Counted from the first letter of the stretch, positions 7,721 through 15,503 are shown. The stretch: 64,000 nt of DNA from Calothrix sp. PCC 7103 (GCF_000331305.1 NZ_KB217478.1:2384151-2448150), one strand, 5' to 3'. Notes: generated by a model from the letters alone, not told the origin. Translations and numbers: made by a program.

Positions 7721-7765
7721 AATCCCCTTCTAGCATTAATTTGTTAGGAGGGATTTTTATTTTTG
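7721..7765 (+). terminator. Intrinsic terminator, copy of the one at 7140
   Basis: AATCCCCTTCTAGC and GTTAGGAGGGATT pair around ATTAATTT, followed by TTTTATTTTT. The loop, right arm and downstream TTTTGGCGCCT match the terminator at 7140, indicating duplication on either side of the inserted gene. Confidence 0.8.
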
Positions 7766-7789
7766 GCGCCTGTATAGTACAATGTAACC

Positions 7790-8323
7790 ATGTCACTATC
7801 CATTAAACAAGAAGCCTTCTGTCAAGAATATGTCAAAAGCGGCAACGCCACAGCCGCTTATTTTAATGCTGGCTATGCGGTAAAATCACCAAAAGCGGCA
7901 GCAGTAGAAGGCGCCAAGTTACTTAAAACTCCTAACATACAGGCTAGAATCGCCGAGCTGCAAGCATCTCGGAGTACACGCACTCAAATCGAGTCAGACA
8001 AGGTGTTAAAAGAGATAGCAAGGTTAGCGTTTGCTCAACTAACGGACGTAGTTAAATTTAATAACGAAGACCTAGAAATCAAGGATAGCGACACACTCAA
8101 CGAAGACACAAAAGCGGCTATCCACAAAATATCAATCACTAAAGACAAGTTTGGCGCCATTAAAAAGTCAGTAGAGATGCACGACAAAAAAGGCGCCTTA
8201 GCTTTACTAATGAAATACCTTGGACTAGATAGCGACTTCAATTCAGCAATAGCCACTCTCAGAAAATACGGATTGGTTGTGTATCAAGAAAATGGCGCCT
8301 GGTCTATACGCGAGGAATCATGA
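7790..8323 (+). CDS. terS: Terminase small subunit
   Basis: 177 residues. The N-terminus (SIKQEAFCQEYVKSGNATA, AYFNAGY, then AAAVEGAKLLKTPNIQARI) is the helix-turn-helix signature of the Terminase_2 small-subunit family, which recognises the packaging site and stimulates the large subunit. The C-terminal half is helical, as expected for oligomerisation and TerL contact. Unusually, TerL is not adjacent; it lies at 25352-26821 on the other strand. It overlaps the next gene by four bases (ATGA). Confidence 0.88.
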   Translation: MSLSIKQEAFCQEYVKSGNATAAYFNAGYAVKSPKAAAVEGAKLLKTPNIQARIAELQASRSTRTQIESDKVLKEIARLAFAQLTDVVKFNNEDLEIKDSDTLNEDTKAAIHKISITKDKFGAIKKSVEMHDKKGALALLMKYLGLDSDFNSAIATLRKYGLVVYQENGAWSIREES

Positions 8324-8646
8324 CCACCTTAATCCTTCCCGTTGCGTATAATTTTCAGTTTGTAAATTCGGCGCCTATCACTTCCACGAAACTAGGTGAT
8401 GGTTACTCATTAGATAGTGGCGCCTATAATCAACGTGACACACAAATTACAATATCCGCCAATATCACCACTCAAACAAAACTAACCGAAACACTAGATT
8501 TATTTGAATCATTGGCAGGGAAAGAGAAATTCGACTGGCGCCCGTCTTCCGAATATCCGCTACGTTCTTGGTTTTGCGAATCTTGGAATATTCGATGGGA
8601 AGCTGATAATCTTTGGATTTTAGGCGCCAGTTTTACCAGTCGTTGA
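8320..8646 (+). CDS. Minor tail protein, lambda gpM-like (copy 1)
   Basis: 108 residues. The pattern near the C-terminus (SWFCESWNIRWEADNLWILGASF) and the LFESLAGKEKFDW region match the phage minor tail protein M family, tail-tip components in lambda. A second member of the same family is at 18503. In lambda gpM lies between the tape measure and gpL; here it is coupled to the terminase small subunit. The duplication may provide two tail-tip rings or alternative forms. Confidence 0.75.
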   Translation: MTTLILPVAYNFQFVNSAPITSTKLGDGYSLDSGAYNQRDTQITISANITTQTKLTETLDLFESLAGKEKFDWRPSSEYPLRSWFCESWNIRWEADNLWILGASFTSR

Positions 8647-8764
8647 TTGTGTCAGTATTACGAAACAAGAAAAAGTTGAATACACAAGTTGATTTGAACT
8701 ATAACAAGCGCCTATCTTTCGGGAAGTGGCGCCTGTTTTGAACTATGTAAGCACTAATGCTTGA

Positions 8765-9118
8765 TTAATCTGCATTTCCTCCTGGCTTTCTTTTTTTGCC
8801 CCATTCAGTCAGAATGTATGCCCCGTTCACTTCTTCGATTAGTTCTTGGCACTCTAGCGATTCCATTAGTGTGTCAAAGCCATAAGACACACTTGAGTTT
8901 TCCTCTATCATGTTATAGGTAGGAATAATGTCCTGTGACAGCAGGTCATCAATTATGAAGCAGATTTCTTCTTCGAGTGTCCATAGCGCTAAGTCTGCCG
9001 CTAATTTCATGCCATTTAGATACTCTTCAGGAACCTGCCACTCTTGAATTTCTCCAGCCATGAACATGTCGTGCAAAACAATTAGTGGTGTGCTTTTAAA
9101 AAATTCGTAACTATACAT
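8765..9118 (-). CDS. Small acidic protein of unknown function
   Basis: About 117 residues from the ATG at 9118 (MYSYEFFKSTP), which overlaps the stop of the upstream RHH gene. The upstream in-frame Met lies inside that gene and is less likely. The protein is acidic and mainly helical; its C-terminal region (SVSYGFDTLMESLECQELIEE, ILTEWGKK) has the look of a winged-helix or PadR-like fold, but this is weak. It ends a three-gene minus-strand regulatory operon. Confidence 0.6.
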   Translation of the reverse strand: MYSYEFFKSTPLIVLHDMFMAGEIQEWQVPEEYLNGMKLAADLALWTLEEEICFIIDDLLSQDIIPTYNMIEENSSVSYGFDTLMESLECQELIEEVNGAYILTEWGKKRKPGGNAD

Positions 9119-9314
9119 TTTGTCCCCCTTGTCCATTCTTGTCAATTGATTGAATTATTAATTGGCGAAAAGCATCTGCTTTCTTTATCCCCTGCTGTGT
9201 AGCTAGCTGTTCAACTTGTTCGTAATATTCGATGGGTAAACGGAACGAAACAATTGGCGCCTTTAAGTCATAGTTCTTGTCGGCCTTAATTTGTGAGCTT
9301 TTGCGATTAGCCAT
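9111..9314 (-). CDS. Ribbon-helix-helix DNA-binding protein
   Basis: About 67 residues from the ATG at 9314, with GGAG upstream; longer in-frame starts overlap the antirepressor gene. The segment APIVSFRLPIEYYEQVEQL followed by GIKKADAFRQLII is a classical ribbon-helix-helix: an alternating beta strand then two helices. Such proteins are dimeric repressors of phage and plasmid genes. It overlaps both neighbours, so the three genes are translated as a unit. Confidence 0.7.
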   Translation of the reverse strand: MANRKSSQIKADKNYDLKAPIVSFRLPIEYYEQVEQLATQQGIKKADAFRQLIIQSIDKNGQGGQNV

Positions 9315-10077
9315 TTTGTGCAATTTCTCCAAATAATTGATAAGCAACAGCATATAAATCTTTCAGCATTCCCAACGATTCGCATTCGTCCAGCTTGGAG
9401 TGGCGATTGTTTTTAGCACGGACTGATAAATCAATGTGGTACAAATCTCTGAACTCTCGGTAGAGTTGGCGCCAAGCGAAATGGTGTTCACATCCTGTAG
9501 CAAAACAAAAATCTCGGACAATACGATTAATTCGCATACGCACTTCCATTGCTGGTGTGACTACTTCTGGTGGTGGCGCCGTTACAAATGCTTTTTCTGC
9601 TGCTATTTGCTTGCTTTCAAAATCTTGGACGCGCGAAGACAATACTGATATACGCTTTTCTTGTTCAGAAAATCGTTTTTCGTGTTCTACCAGTTGCTGA
9701 CACATGCCTAGCATTATTTCTGCCTGAGACATAGGACGATGAGTCGCTGACTTTGCAATTTGTTCACATTGCAAAAAGTACAAGCGAATTTCTTTCCCCT
9801 TAGCAGTGCCAGACATCATCCCCCACTGCTTAAGACAATCACAAGTCATCTTAATTTGCTCACGATTGCTGCAACCCCCTTGCGGTCTGAGTTCCTGAGA
9901 CTTAAGGAGTTCAAAATCAACACCTTCAATAAATCCGCATTTAAGAAAATTCGTTTTTGCGTTATCTTTGCGGCTATACCCTAACCAAGTCCAAGCATCG
10001 TCAAAGTCAACAGGGAATTCTTCGGATGATTCAAAAAGCTGTTGAGCTAATTCTTGAGAAAACGGTACAATGTTCAT
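9307..10077 (-). CDS. Modular antirepressor (AntA-like N-terminus, ORF6C-like C-terminus)
   Basis: 256 residues. Residues about 20-60 (FPVDFDDAWTWLGY then SRKDNAK) resemble the AntA/AntB antirepressor N-terminal domain and are shared with the gene at 62584. A coiled coil follows at about 115-165. The C-terminal 75 residues (RINRIVRDF, WRQLYREF, KLDECESLGMLKDLY) match the ORF6C type of phage antirepressor C-terminus. It has its own promoter with a dyad (10139-10168) and a leader that can fold. It likely inactivates a phage repressor. Confidence 0.75.
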   Translation of the reverse strand: MNIVPFSQELAQQLFESSEEFPVDFDDAWTWLGYSRKDNAKTNFLKCGFIEGVDFELLKSQELRPQGGCSNREQIKMTCDCLKQWGMMSGTAKGKEIRLYFLQCEQIAKSATHRPMSQAEIMLGMCQQLVEHEKRFSEQEKRISVLSSRVQDFESKQIAAEKAFVTAPPPEVVTPAMEVRMRINRIVRDFCFATGCEHHFAWRQLYREFRDLYHIDLSVRAKNNRHSKLDECESLGMLKDLYAVAYQLFGEIAQNG

Positions 10078-10089
10078 GTTTACTTCCCA

Positions 10090-10168
10090 AAAGGATAAAC
10101 CACGCGCCAGATGCTTACGACATCGTGGCGCCTATTTATTTATATCGTAGCGATACGCATTGTGTCAA
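10090..10168 (-). promoter_or_regulatory. Promoter and leader of the 9307-10077 regulator
   Basis: On the minus strand TTGACA (10168-10163), then about 18 bases containing the partial dyad CGTATCGCTACG, then TATAAA (10144-10139). The leader contains GGCGCCACGATG and CATCTGGCGC, which can form a stem before the start codon. The spacer dyad is a candidate operator. Confidence 0.6.
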
Positions 10169-10333
10169 GTATCTGTCAAGAATATTTTTGCAAGCCACAT
10201 CATCAAGCGCAAAGAGTTTTACGTTGCAATACTGACACACTGGCGATAATAAAAAATGGCGCCAATTAAGAACGCCACCAAACTCTCTATGCAAATTTTA
10301 ATACTGACTCAAAAACACTCACCCTTATTATAC
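10169..10333. other. Intergenic region between regulatory and lysis-candidate operons
   Basis: Contains one TACTGACACA word (10230-10239), one GGCGCC and AT-rich DNA. Nothing else is recognised; no open frame longer than about 30 codons is convincing. Confidence 0.4.
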
Positions 10334-10840
10334 TTACTTTTTTTCTTGAATCTGAGCAAAATAAGTTCGTTTTAGTTCCTCTCTAAAAGCGCGGATAGTA
10401 TCAGGCGCCGATGGTAAAAATCTCTCACCATCATTTACATATTTCTCGACACTGGCCCATTTAACTACTCGGTCGTGTAATTCGGGGTGGTCTTCTAGAT
10501 GACGAGAATCTAAAAGTGATTGAATGGCACCCCATGCCACAGCTTCGCGTTTTGTTTCTGTCGGTGATTTATCTAGTAATTTAGAAACCACAGACAGGCG
10601 CCGCAAACAAACATTATCATCAAATTTATCGCTGGTACACTCTTTTAGATTAATTAATTCTTGTGTCAGTGTTTGTTTTTGGGTAGTTTTGATATTTGCT
10701 TGGTCAATGGCGCCTACTATTTGTAGGGTAAATTGCGCGACTACAACAAATAGAAATAAGCCTGAGAATAAATGTGTCCAGGGTGATTTCGTAAATTTGT
10801 TTAGGCGCCTAGTAGAATTTAGTTTATCCGGGAAGTCCAT
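10334..10840 (-). CDS. Single-pass membrane protein, lysis-operon candidate
   Basis: 168 residues. One hydrophobic segment at about residues 23-43 (LFSGLFLFVVVAQFTLQIV) follows a basic N-terminus; the rest is a soluble helical domain with two cysteines (KECTSD, NVCLRR). It is last in the minus-strand operon after portal and two smaller membrane proteins, with its ATG overlapping the preceding stop. By position and topology it might be a spanin-like or holin-accessory protein, but no family is recognised. Confidence 0.6.
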   Translation of the reverse strand: MDFPDKLNSTRRLNKFTKSPWTHLFSGLFLFVVVAQFTLQIVGAIDQANIKTTQKQTLTQELINLKECTSDKFDDNVCLRRLSVVSKLLDKSPTETKREAVAWGAIQSLLDSRHLEDHPELHDRVVKWASVEKYVNDGERFLPSAPDTIRAFREELKRTYFAQIQEKK

Positions 10841-11095
10841 CTAAAAGTTCTCCGTAATATCCTCACCTCGTTGTATTCTATCTCTAATTCGTTTCTGTTT
10901 TTGCGATTCCCGAATTTCTTTCAGGAGTAAAGCCAATTCTCGCAACAAATCTCTATGTTCATCCCAGTTATCAAAGAATTTTAAATAGTAGCTTAGATAA
11001 AATAAACAAGACAGCACACCAGCGAAAAAGAAGGCGATTTCACCAGTGGCTGCATTCTTAAATAGTGCTTTAAAAAAGGCCTCTAATATTTCCAC
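10841..11095 (-). CDS. Small membrane protein, holin-like candidate
   Basis: 84 residues. A hydrophobic span at about residues 15-42 (TGEIAFFFAGVLSCLFYLSYYL) is followed by a charged helical tail ending KQKRIRDRIQRGED. Size, topology and position between two other small membrane proteins next to portal fit a holin or antiholin. No specific family is recognised. It directly abuts both neighbours. Confidence 0.55.
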   Translation of the reverse strand: MEILEAFFKALFKNAATGEIAFFFAGVLSCLFYLSYYLKFFDNWDEHRDLLRELALLLKEIRESQKQKRIRDRIQRGEDITENF

Positions 11096-11278
11096 TTAAA
11101 CATCCCTTGATACTATTCCCAAAGACGCCAAACCCCCAACACTCACGTATCTGGAAACATTCACCACTTCCTGGCGCCAACCATTAGGGAACATTGCAAT
11201 ATATCCTGCAACGGAAAGAATGGTGCCAATTGTTGTGGTTTTCCAATTTTTAATTACTGCTAATTTGATTTGGTTCAT
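11096..11278 (-). CDS. Small membrane protein resembling phage holins
   Basis: 60 residues. The start (IKNWKTTTIGTILSVAGYI) matches the typical opening of small cyanophage and other phage holin-like proteins, where an NWKTT motif precedes the first membrane helix. A second weak hydrophobic stretch (YVSVGGLASLGIV) ends the protein. It overlaps the end of the portal gene by 29 bases, so it is translated with it. Holin assignment rests on size, motif and context. Confidence 0.55.
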   Translation of the reverse strand: MNQIKLAVIKNWKTTTIGTILSVAGYIAMFPNGWRQEVVNVSRYVSVGGLASLGIVSRDV

Positions 11279-12500
11279 TGCTCGTTGCCTCCTCCATAGC
11301 TAATTGTCCCGGTGTTGCTATCCAAGGTTCCCATTGTATTTCAAATTTGCCGTTTTCTGTATACCAATCATAGCCTTTTCTCAATAGCAACTCTATGGTT
11401 ATTGCTTTCTTGATTCCTTGACCAATCATCGAACGAGTGGCGCCTACTAATCTTGAATACGTCATAGCTGGTTGACCGTTCAAATCATTGCCAGCAGTTC
11501 CTTGATAACCTAATTCTGTAAATATCCAAGCAGGGAAACCAGCAGGAATCATTCGGCGCCTACAATCCAATAAATAATCAGCCAACGGTTTAATTGCATT
11601 ATTTTCGCTCGCTGCTTTTTTTATTTCTGCTGCGTTATCCAGGTAAAGGTGTGTCAGTATTAATCCACTGTTCAATGCTGCTTGATGGCGCCGTTCGTAG
11701 TCCTGTAAATCTTGTTGTGTTTTACCAGGCGCCATTATATGCAACCAAGGCGCCACACCTGCTTCGAGCGCTACTTTTGATAAAGCATATTCGGCATCTC
11801 TCACGTTATCCCAATCAGTAATTGCTTGCGATTTTTTTAAATAGCTTCTACCGTATCTAGTTCCTTTTTTTCTTAAGTAAGAGAATTGGATAATTTTAAA
11901 AGGATGAAAATCTATTTGTGATGTTCCGCCGACTGATTTTTGATAATATCCCTCTAGAAAACCTGTTTCTGTACGTTTCACGAACATCGACAAGGTGGGC
12001 ATATAAATTGATGATTTAATGCCCCAATCGCCAGAGCTTATTCCCTCTTTCTCTATACCAAGTTGAAAGAATGAATCACCAAAAAATAATGTTTCTAGTA
12101 CAGTGTTTTCTAGGATATCGGCGCCAATTACGTTTTCGTCACCATCTCTTCTGCTCGCCAAATCACTGGCTATTACCAAAATATCAGGATTAGTTTTTGT
12201 ACCATCTGGCAATTCTGGCGCCACTGACCAGCTGCCACTACCACCATCTTGTGACTGAAAACAATCTAAAGCCATTAATTCAATTGCTTTGCTTGCTTCT
12301 TTTGAATAGTGAAATATCTCCAATAGCCTTTGCGTGATTTCTCGGTTATCTTCTACAAAGCGGACTGGCATTTCTGGAACATCTAAATCCCGCCGTGCCA
12401 AATTCCGAGATACACCATAACCAATTGGATATGGACTACCTTGAATGGCGCCATCTCTAAACCGAAAACTACGCAGCAACCTTCTTAACCGATTTAACAT
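11250..12500 (-). CDS. Portal protein
   Basis: 416 residues. Features typical of siphovirus portals include an arginine-rich start, the crown/wing helices (ITQRLLEIFHYSKEASKAIE), the LETLFFGDSFFQLGI segment, the stem region (TRYGRSYLKKSQAITDW) and a C-terminal clip/wing. The portal is the dodecameric ring at one capsid vertex through which DNA is pumped by terminase. Here it is in a minus-strand operon with membrane proteins and away from both terminase genes and the capsid gene. Confidence 0.8.
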   Translation of the reverse strand: MLNRLRRLLRSFRFRDGAIQGSPYPIGYGVSRNLARRDLDVPEMPVRFVEDNREITQRLLEIFHYSKEASKAIELMALDCFQSQDGGSGSWSVAPELPDGTKTNPDILVIASDLASRRDGDENVIGADILENTVLETLFFGDSFFQLGIEKEGISSGDWGIKSSIYMPTLSMFVKRTETGFLEGYYQKSVGGTSQIDFHPFKIIQFSYLRKKGTRYGRSYLKKSQAITDWDNVRDAEYALSKVALEAGVAPWLHIMAPGKTQQDLQDYERRHQAALNSGLILTHLYLDNAAEIKKAASENNAIKPLADYLLDCRRRMIPAGFPAWIFTELGYQGTAGNDLNGQPAMTYSRLVGATRSMIGQGIKKAITIELLLRKGYDWYTENGKFEIQWEPWIATPGQLAMEEATSNEPNQISSN

Positions 12501-12512
12501 AAAACGCTAGTA

Positions 12513-13010
12513 CTAAATAACTTCTATTGTACTAGGCGCCTGACTTTCTAAGAGCGTGCCCTTAATTCGTTTGTCAAAATCTAGTATCCCGTCTTTTTTC
12601 GCCAATAGCTCCGCGACAACTTCTTTTATTGATACTATTTCGTGAACGACTACTCGTCCTTTATTCTTTCTTGACGCATCCAGTACTATCGTTCCGAAAT
12701 CTTGCCAATTTTCAATAAAATGTAACTCTCCGCTAATAAATGCCAGCTTGTAATCAAAAAACAATGGTGACTGACTTCTTTCTTCGATGAATGGAAGTAC
12801 TTTGCGAATCTCTTGCAACGTAATTCTCCCTCTCAATTTATCTACTAATTTGATTTGTATAATCTTTTCCCAAGAATAAACAATATTTGGTCGTTTAGGA
12901 TTACCAATCTTTTCGGGAGATACAAGCATAGTTGCATCCATATAGCTCAGTCGGCTTGAATTTACACCAGTTACCGCAATAGTTTCTTGCCTTGTAAGTC
13001 CACTTGTCAT
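12513..13010 (-). CDS. MerR-like helix-turn-helix regulator
   Basis: 165 residues. The N-terminus (LTRQETIAVTGVNSSRLSYM, then YSWEKIIQIKLVDKLR) has the order of a MerR-type winged HTH: helix, turn, recognition helix, then a coupling helix. The C-terminal part is a mixed alpha/beta domain. It is 12 bases upstream of portal in the same operon and is transcribed divergently from the nuclease gene at 13172. It probably controls one or both promoters in the shared intergenic region. Confidence 0.6.
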   Translation of the reverse strand: MTSGLTRQETIAVTGVNSSRLSYMDATMLVSPEKIGNPKRPNIVYSWEKIIQIKLVDKLRGRITLQEIRKVLPFIEERSQSPLFFDYKLAFISGELHFIENWQDFGTIVLDASRKNKGRVVVHEIVSIKEVVAELLAKKDGILDFDKRIKGTLLESQAPSTIEVI

Positions 13011-13171
13011 AATCTTTATCCCAGGATTTACTCTCTATTATGCGCCTGTGTGTCAAGGTTATTGTTTTACTGGCGCCACATGAAACAAATTATGATATAG
13101 TCATTAAATAGACCCCTCGCGATGCGTCAACATCCAGGGGTAGTACAAAACATTCTTCGGAGATTTTGCAC
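13011..13171. promoter_or_regulatory. Divergent promoter region with leader hairpin
   Basis: AT-rich DNA between two divergent genes. A -10-like TATGAT/GATATAGT lies at about 13091-13100. A hairpin CCCCT-CGC-GATG with CATC-C-AGGGG (13113-13140) sits in the leader of the plus-strand gene, followed by GTACAA and a GGAG ribosome site, the same order as in the leaders at 27000 and 30113. Confidence 0.5.
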
Positions 13172-13990
13172 ATGACTAGTTTAACAAAAAAAGGCGCCTT
13201 TTCGGAATCAATTTTCGGTAACATTGAACACTTAGGTGATAGCAAAGCAGAGATTGGGATGGCGCGTGAGTATTTCAGAGGTATAGGCTTTGACGAAAAA
13301 AGTTTTGCTTTGCTTCCAAGTAATGAGCTTGCTTATCTGTATTTACTGGAATTAGCTGCGTCTATAGCACACTCAAAAGAGTATTTTTATGCAAGCAGAG
13401 ATGCCGCTTTCTTGCAATGGGCATCAGCAATGTTCCCGCTAGACCCCAAAAATCGATACGCCAATTTGTTTTTGTTGGTAGGGAAACAAGTACATGAAGC
13501 TTTTTGGTTTTGGCACTCTGAGCCGTATTATCACGAGTTCTTTAAAGCAAATTATCAAGCGTTGATACCCGGCTCGGAATTAGCGGTCAGAAAAAACAAT
13601 GTTAAACACGTACCTGATTTCTGGTTAACAATTAATTCGCAGTACGTACCAGTTGAGATAAAAGAGCATCCGTTTGACGATATAGCGCTGAAACAGCTTC
13701 AACGCTATATGCGGCAGTATCACTGCAATCAAGGGATAGCAGTGGCACCTAGTTTATCAGTACCACTGCCGCACAATGTTCAATTTGTCTCCGTTTCCGA
13801 CGAAGTTGTTTCTACCATGTCCAAGCAAAAGAGTCAGATAAAGATAGATGGGCAATATGTTAACTACTACATCCGGACGCAAGTTGAAGAGTTTTTACTA
13901 AACAAAGCCAACCAAAGAATAGAGGAACTAAAGGCACAAATCAGGAAACGGACATTTAATTGGCCAAATTCCCAGGCGCCAACTTTGTGA
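13172..13990 (+). CDS. Putative PD-(D/E)XK-fold nuclease
   Basis: 272 residues from ATG 13172 with CGGAG upstream. The middle of the protein contains KHVPDFWLTI, then VPVEIKEHPF: an aspartate after a proline followed about 14 residues later by E-x-K, the core of the PD-(D/E)XK nuclease fold. Further on, LKQLQRYMRQYHCNQGIAV fits the helix and strand that follow in such enzymes. A repair, resolvase-like or restriction-type role is possible. After the stop, another frame stays open to about 14069 and looks coding, so a frameshifted tail cannot be excluded. Confidence 0.55.
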   Translation: MTSLTKKGAFSESIFGNIEHLGDSKAEIGMAREYFRGIGFDEKSFALLPSNELAYLYLLELAASIAHSKEYFYASRDAAFLQWASAMFPLDPKNRYANLFLLVGKQVHEAFWFWHSEPYYHEFFKANYQALIPGSELAVRKNNVKHVPDFWLTINSQYVPVEIKEHPFDDIALKQLQRYMRQYHCNQGIAVAPSLSVPLPHNVQFVSVSDEVVSTMSKQKSQIKIDGQYVNYYIRTQVEEFLLNKANQRIEELKAQIRKRTFNWPNSQAPTL

Positions 13991-14085
13991 TTATGTGCCC
14001 GAAGAAAATGTACAGGAAGTAATCAACCTCCTAATCTCTGACCATCGACAATTACTACTTGGTGAATAAATAGATATCCAATACG

Positions 14086-14112
14086 GGTATAGCCACTACC
14101 TATACCCGGTCA
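14086..14112. other. Hairpin CGGGTATAG/CTATACCCG
   Basis: A nine-base perfect stem around CCACTAC with no T-run, downstream of the nuclease gene. It could be an operator or an RNA-stabilising hairpin. Confidence 0.45.
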
Positions 14113-14140
14113 ACGAATAAACAGGCGCCAATCCAAACTA

Positions 14141-14175
14141 AAACACCCACTTAGTTAATCTAAGTGGGTGTTTCT
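14141..14175. terminator. Bidirectional terminator hairpin
   Basis: AAACACCCACTTAG and CTAAGTGGGTGTTT form a perfect 14-base stem with loop TTAAT. T- and A-rich flanks suit both the plus-strand nuclease gene and the minus-strand RHH gene. Confidence 0.85.
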
Positions 14176-14200
14176 GTATCTATATAAATACTGACACAGT

Positions 14201-14368
14201 TTATCTACTTTCTTCATACGCTTTAATTATAAGCGCGCGTACAAATTCAGTGGCGCCAATTTCTTGATTAGCTACAAAAGATGCGTATGGTTCCCTGAGT
14301 CTCACTGCTACTTGATACCTTCCACCTTTTCCTCTATCCGAAAATGTACCGTCAGAATTTCTTTTCAT
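14201..14368 (-). CDS. 55-residue ribbon-helix-helix repressor candidate
   Basis: An ATG at 14368 opens a 55-residue frame ending at TAA 14201. The sequence contains RYQVAVRLREPYASFVAN then IGATEFVRALIIKAYEE, a beta strand with alternating residues followed by two helices, as in ribbon-helix-helix repressors. It is divergent from the promoter at 14386 with its CCACGG half-sites, so it is the natural candidate for the protein binding there and at the palindrome at 7216. It was found by reading the minus strand directly. Confidence 0.7.
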   Translation of the reverse strand: MKRNSDGTFSDRGKGGRYQVAVRLREPYASFVANQEIGATEFVRALIIKAYEESR

Positions 14369-14385
14369 TTTTATCGTTCAACCTA

Positions 14386-14415
14386 TTGACATCTCCACGG
14401 TACCACGGCTATTAT
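14386..14415 (+). promoter_or_regulatory. Promoter with CCACGG half-site operator
   Basis: TTGACA at 14386-14391, an 18-base spacer and TATTAT at 14410-14415. The spacer contains CCACGG-TA-CCACGG, two half-sites in direct orientation, whereas the promoter at 7208 has the same half-site inverted (CCGTGG-TA-CCACGG). A leader hairpin CCACCCTG/CAGGGTGG (14434-14467) follows. Confidence 0.75.
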
Positions 14416-14507
14416 AAAAGAGTCAAGGCAAAACCACCCTGCTAGTTTCTCAGGCTGCACAGGGTGGCGCCACTAAAAACCACGAACGACTTAAAGAGGC
14501 AATTAAC

Positions 14508-14975
14508 ATGTTAGCAGAATTAGTTCAATTAGGCGACCAACAATTAGAATGCAGAGTCAACGACCAAGTAGTAGCAGTAGTAGAGTATGACTGGTCACGC
14601 GATGGTGACACACAACCTTACCAAGTTCGAATTGGTGACAAGGTTTACCACACTGCTAATACAGAAATGAAATGTGTTGCTTGGGTAAACTGGCATTTAA
14701 AAAATGGAGTGCTACCAGTAGCAGAGGCGCCAGTTGAAACAATTGCAAAAGCTTGCGACGAAAACCAAGTAGTTGCTCATGATTCCAAAACAGCTACAGA
14801 TGTTTGGGTCGTTACCACTGTAGACAACAAGATGATTGGAATAGTAGGCGCCAATAGTGATGGATGGTGGGCGATGCCATCAAGCTCTACTACTTCGATT
14901 CCACTTCGTCATAAATCGTGCCAAGAATTGATTAGTAGATTGGTGATAATCGAAAGTGTTTTATCGAAACCGTAA
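14508..14975 (+). CDS. Protein of unknown function under CCACGG-operator control
   Basis: 155 residues with an AGAGG ribosome site. The N-terminal 70 residues (LVQLGDQQLECRVNDQVVAVVEYDW, VRIGDKVYHT) look like a beta-rich domain; the C-terminal half contains DVWVVTTVDNKMIGIVG and a W-rich loop. No catalytic motif or membrane segment is seen. It has a dedicated promoter, a leader hairpin and a strong terminator-like hairpin, so it is an independent unit comparable with the one at 7208. Confidence 0.65.
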   Translation: MLAELVQLGDQQLECRVNDQVVAVVEYDWSRDGDTQPYQVRIGDKVYHTANTEMKCVAWVNWHLKNGVLPVAEAPVETIAKACDENQVVAHDSKTATDVWVVTTVDNKMIGIVGANSDGWWAMPSSSTTSIPLRHKSCQELISRLVIIESVLSKP

Positions 14976-14987
14976 ATAATCGCAGGT

Positions 14988-15018
14988 CTTACAAGGTAGA
15001 TAACCTCTACCTTGTAAG
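14988..15018 (+). terminator. Terminator-like hairpin
   Basis: CTTACAAGGTAGA and TCTACCTTGTAAG form a perfect 13-base stem with loop TAACC, 13 bases after the stop codon of the 14508 gene. The following T-run is weak. Confidence 0.65.
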
Positions 15019-15054
15019 GCAAGCAATTTGTTTCACACTTGCTAGTTAGTTAAA

Positions 15055-15501
15055 ATGTTTTTAGAAATTCCGGCGCCTGTTTTAGTTCAAATCATCCTAG
15101 AGAAAAAAGACGAAGGATGTGACCCACGTAAAGACCCCGACGGGTGCGCGGGAAAAGGGGCGCCATTCAGAGGACAAGGAAGAAGATTTAGCTTTGAGCC
15201 ACCACCAAATAATCCGCGCCCCCAATGTAAAAACAGAAGTTGTACTGGAGGTGGTACGCGATTTAAAGTTGCTCTTCCAGGTGTTCCCACTCTTCCGTGG
15301 TGTCCAAGTGACGGAAGCATCAAGCCACCAAAATGTAGAAATGGCTCAGAAAGTGGAGGATTTAAAATTGACAAATATATAGTGGTTGCAAGCAAAGACC
15401 CCAACTGTAAACCACCTGACCCCAAACAATGCACACCTGGTCAATTCTGTCCTCCTGATTGCAGTGGGACAGATACCGACCACGGTTCTGGAACTAGATA
15501 A
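15055..15501 (+). CDS. Cysteine- and proline-rich protein of unknown function
   Basis: 148 residues with ten cysteines, mostly spread through a proline/glycine-rich sequence (EGCDPRKDPDGCAGKG, QCKNRSC, QCTPGQFCPPDC). There is no signal peptide, so disulfides are not expected unless it is a virion or lysis-released protein; alternatively the cysteines bind metal. No domain is recognised. It is followed by two tiny genes in the same direction. Confidence 0.55.
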   Translation: MFLEIPAPVLVQIILEKKDEGCDPRKDPDGCAGKGAPFRGQGRRFSFEPPPNNPRPQCKNRSCTGGGTRFKVALPGVPTLPWCPSDGSIKPPKCRNGSESGGFKIDKYIVVASKDPNCKPPDPKQCTPGQFCPPDCSGTDTDHGSGTR

Positions 15502-15503
15502 CC

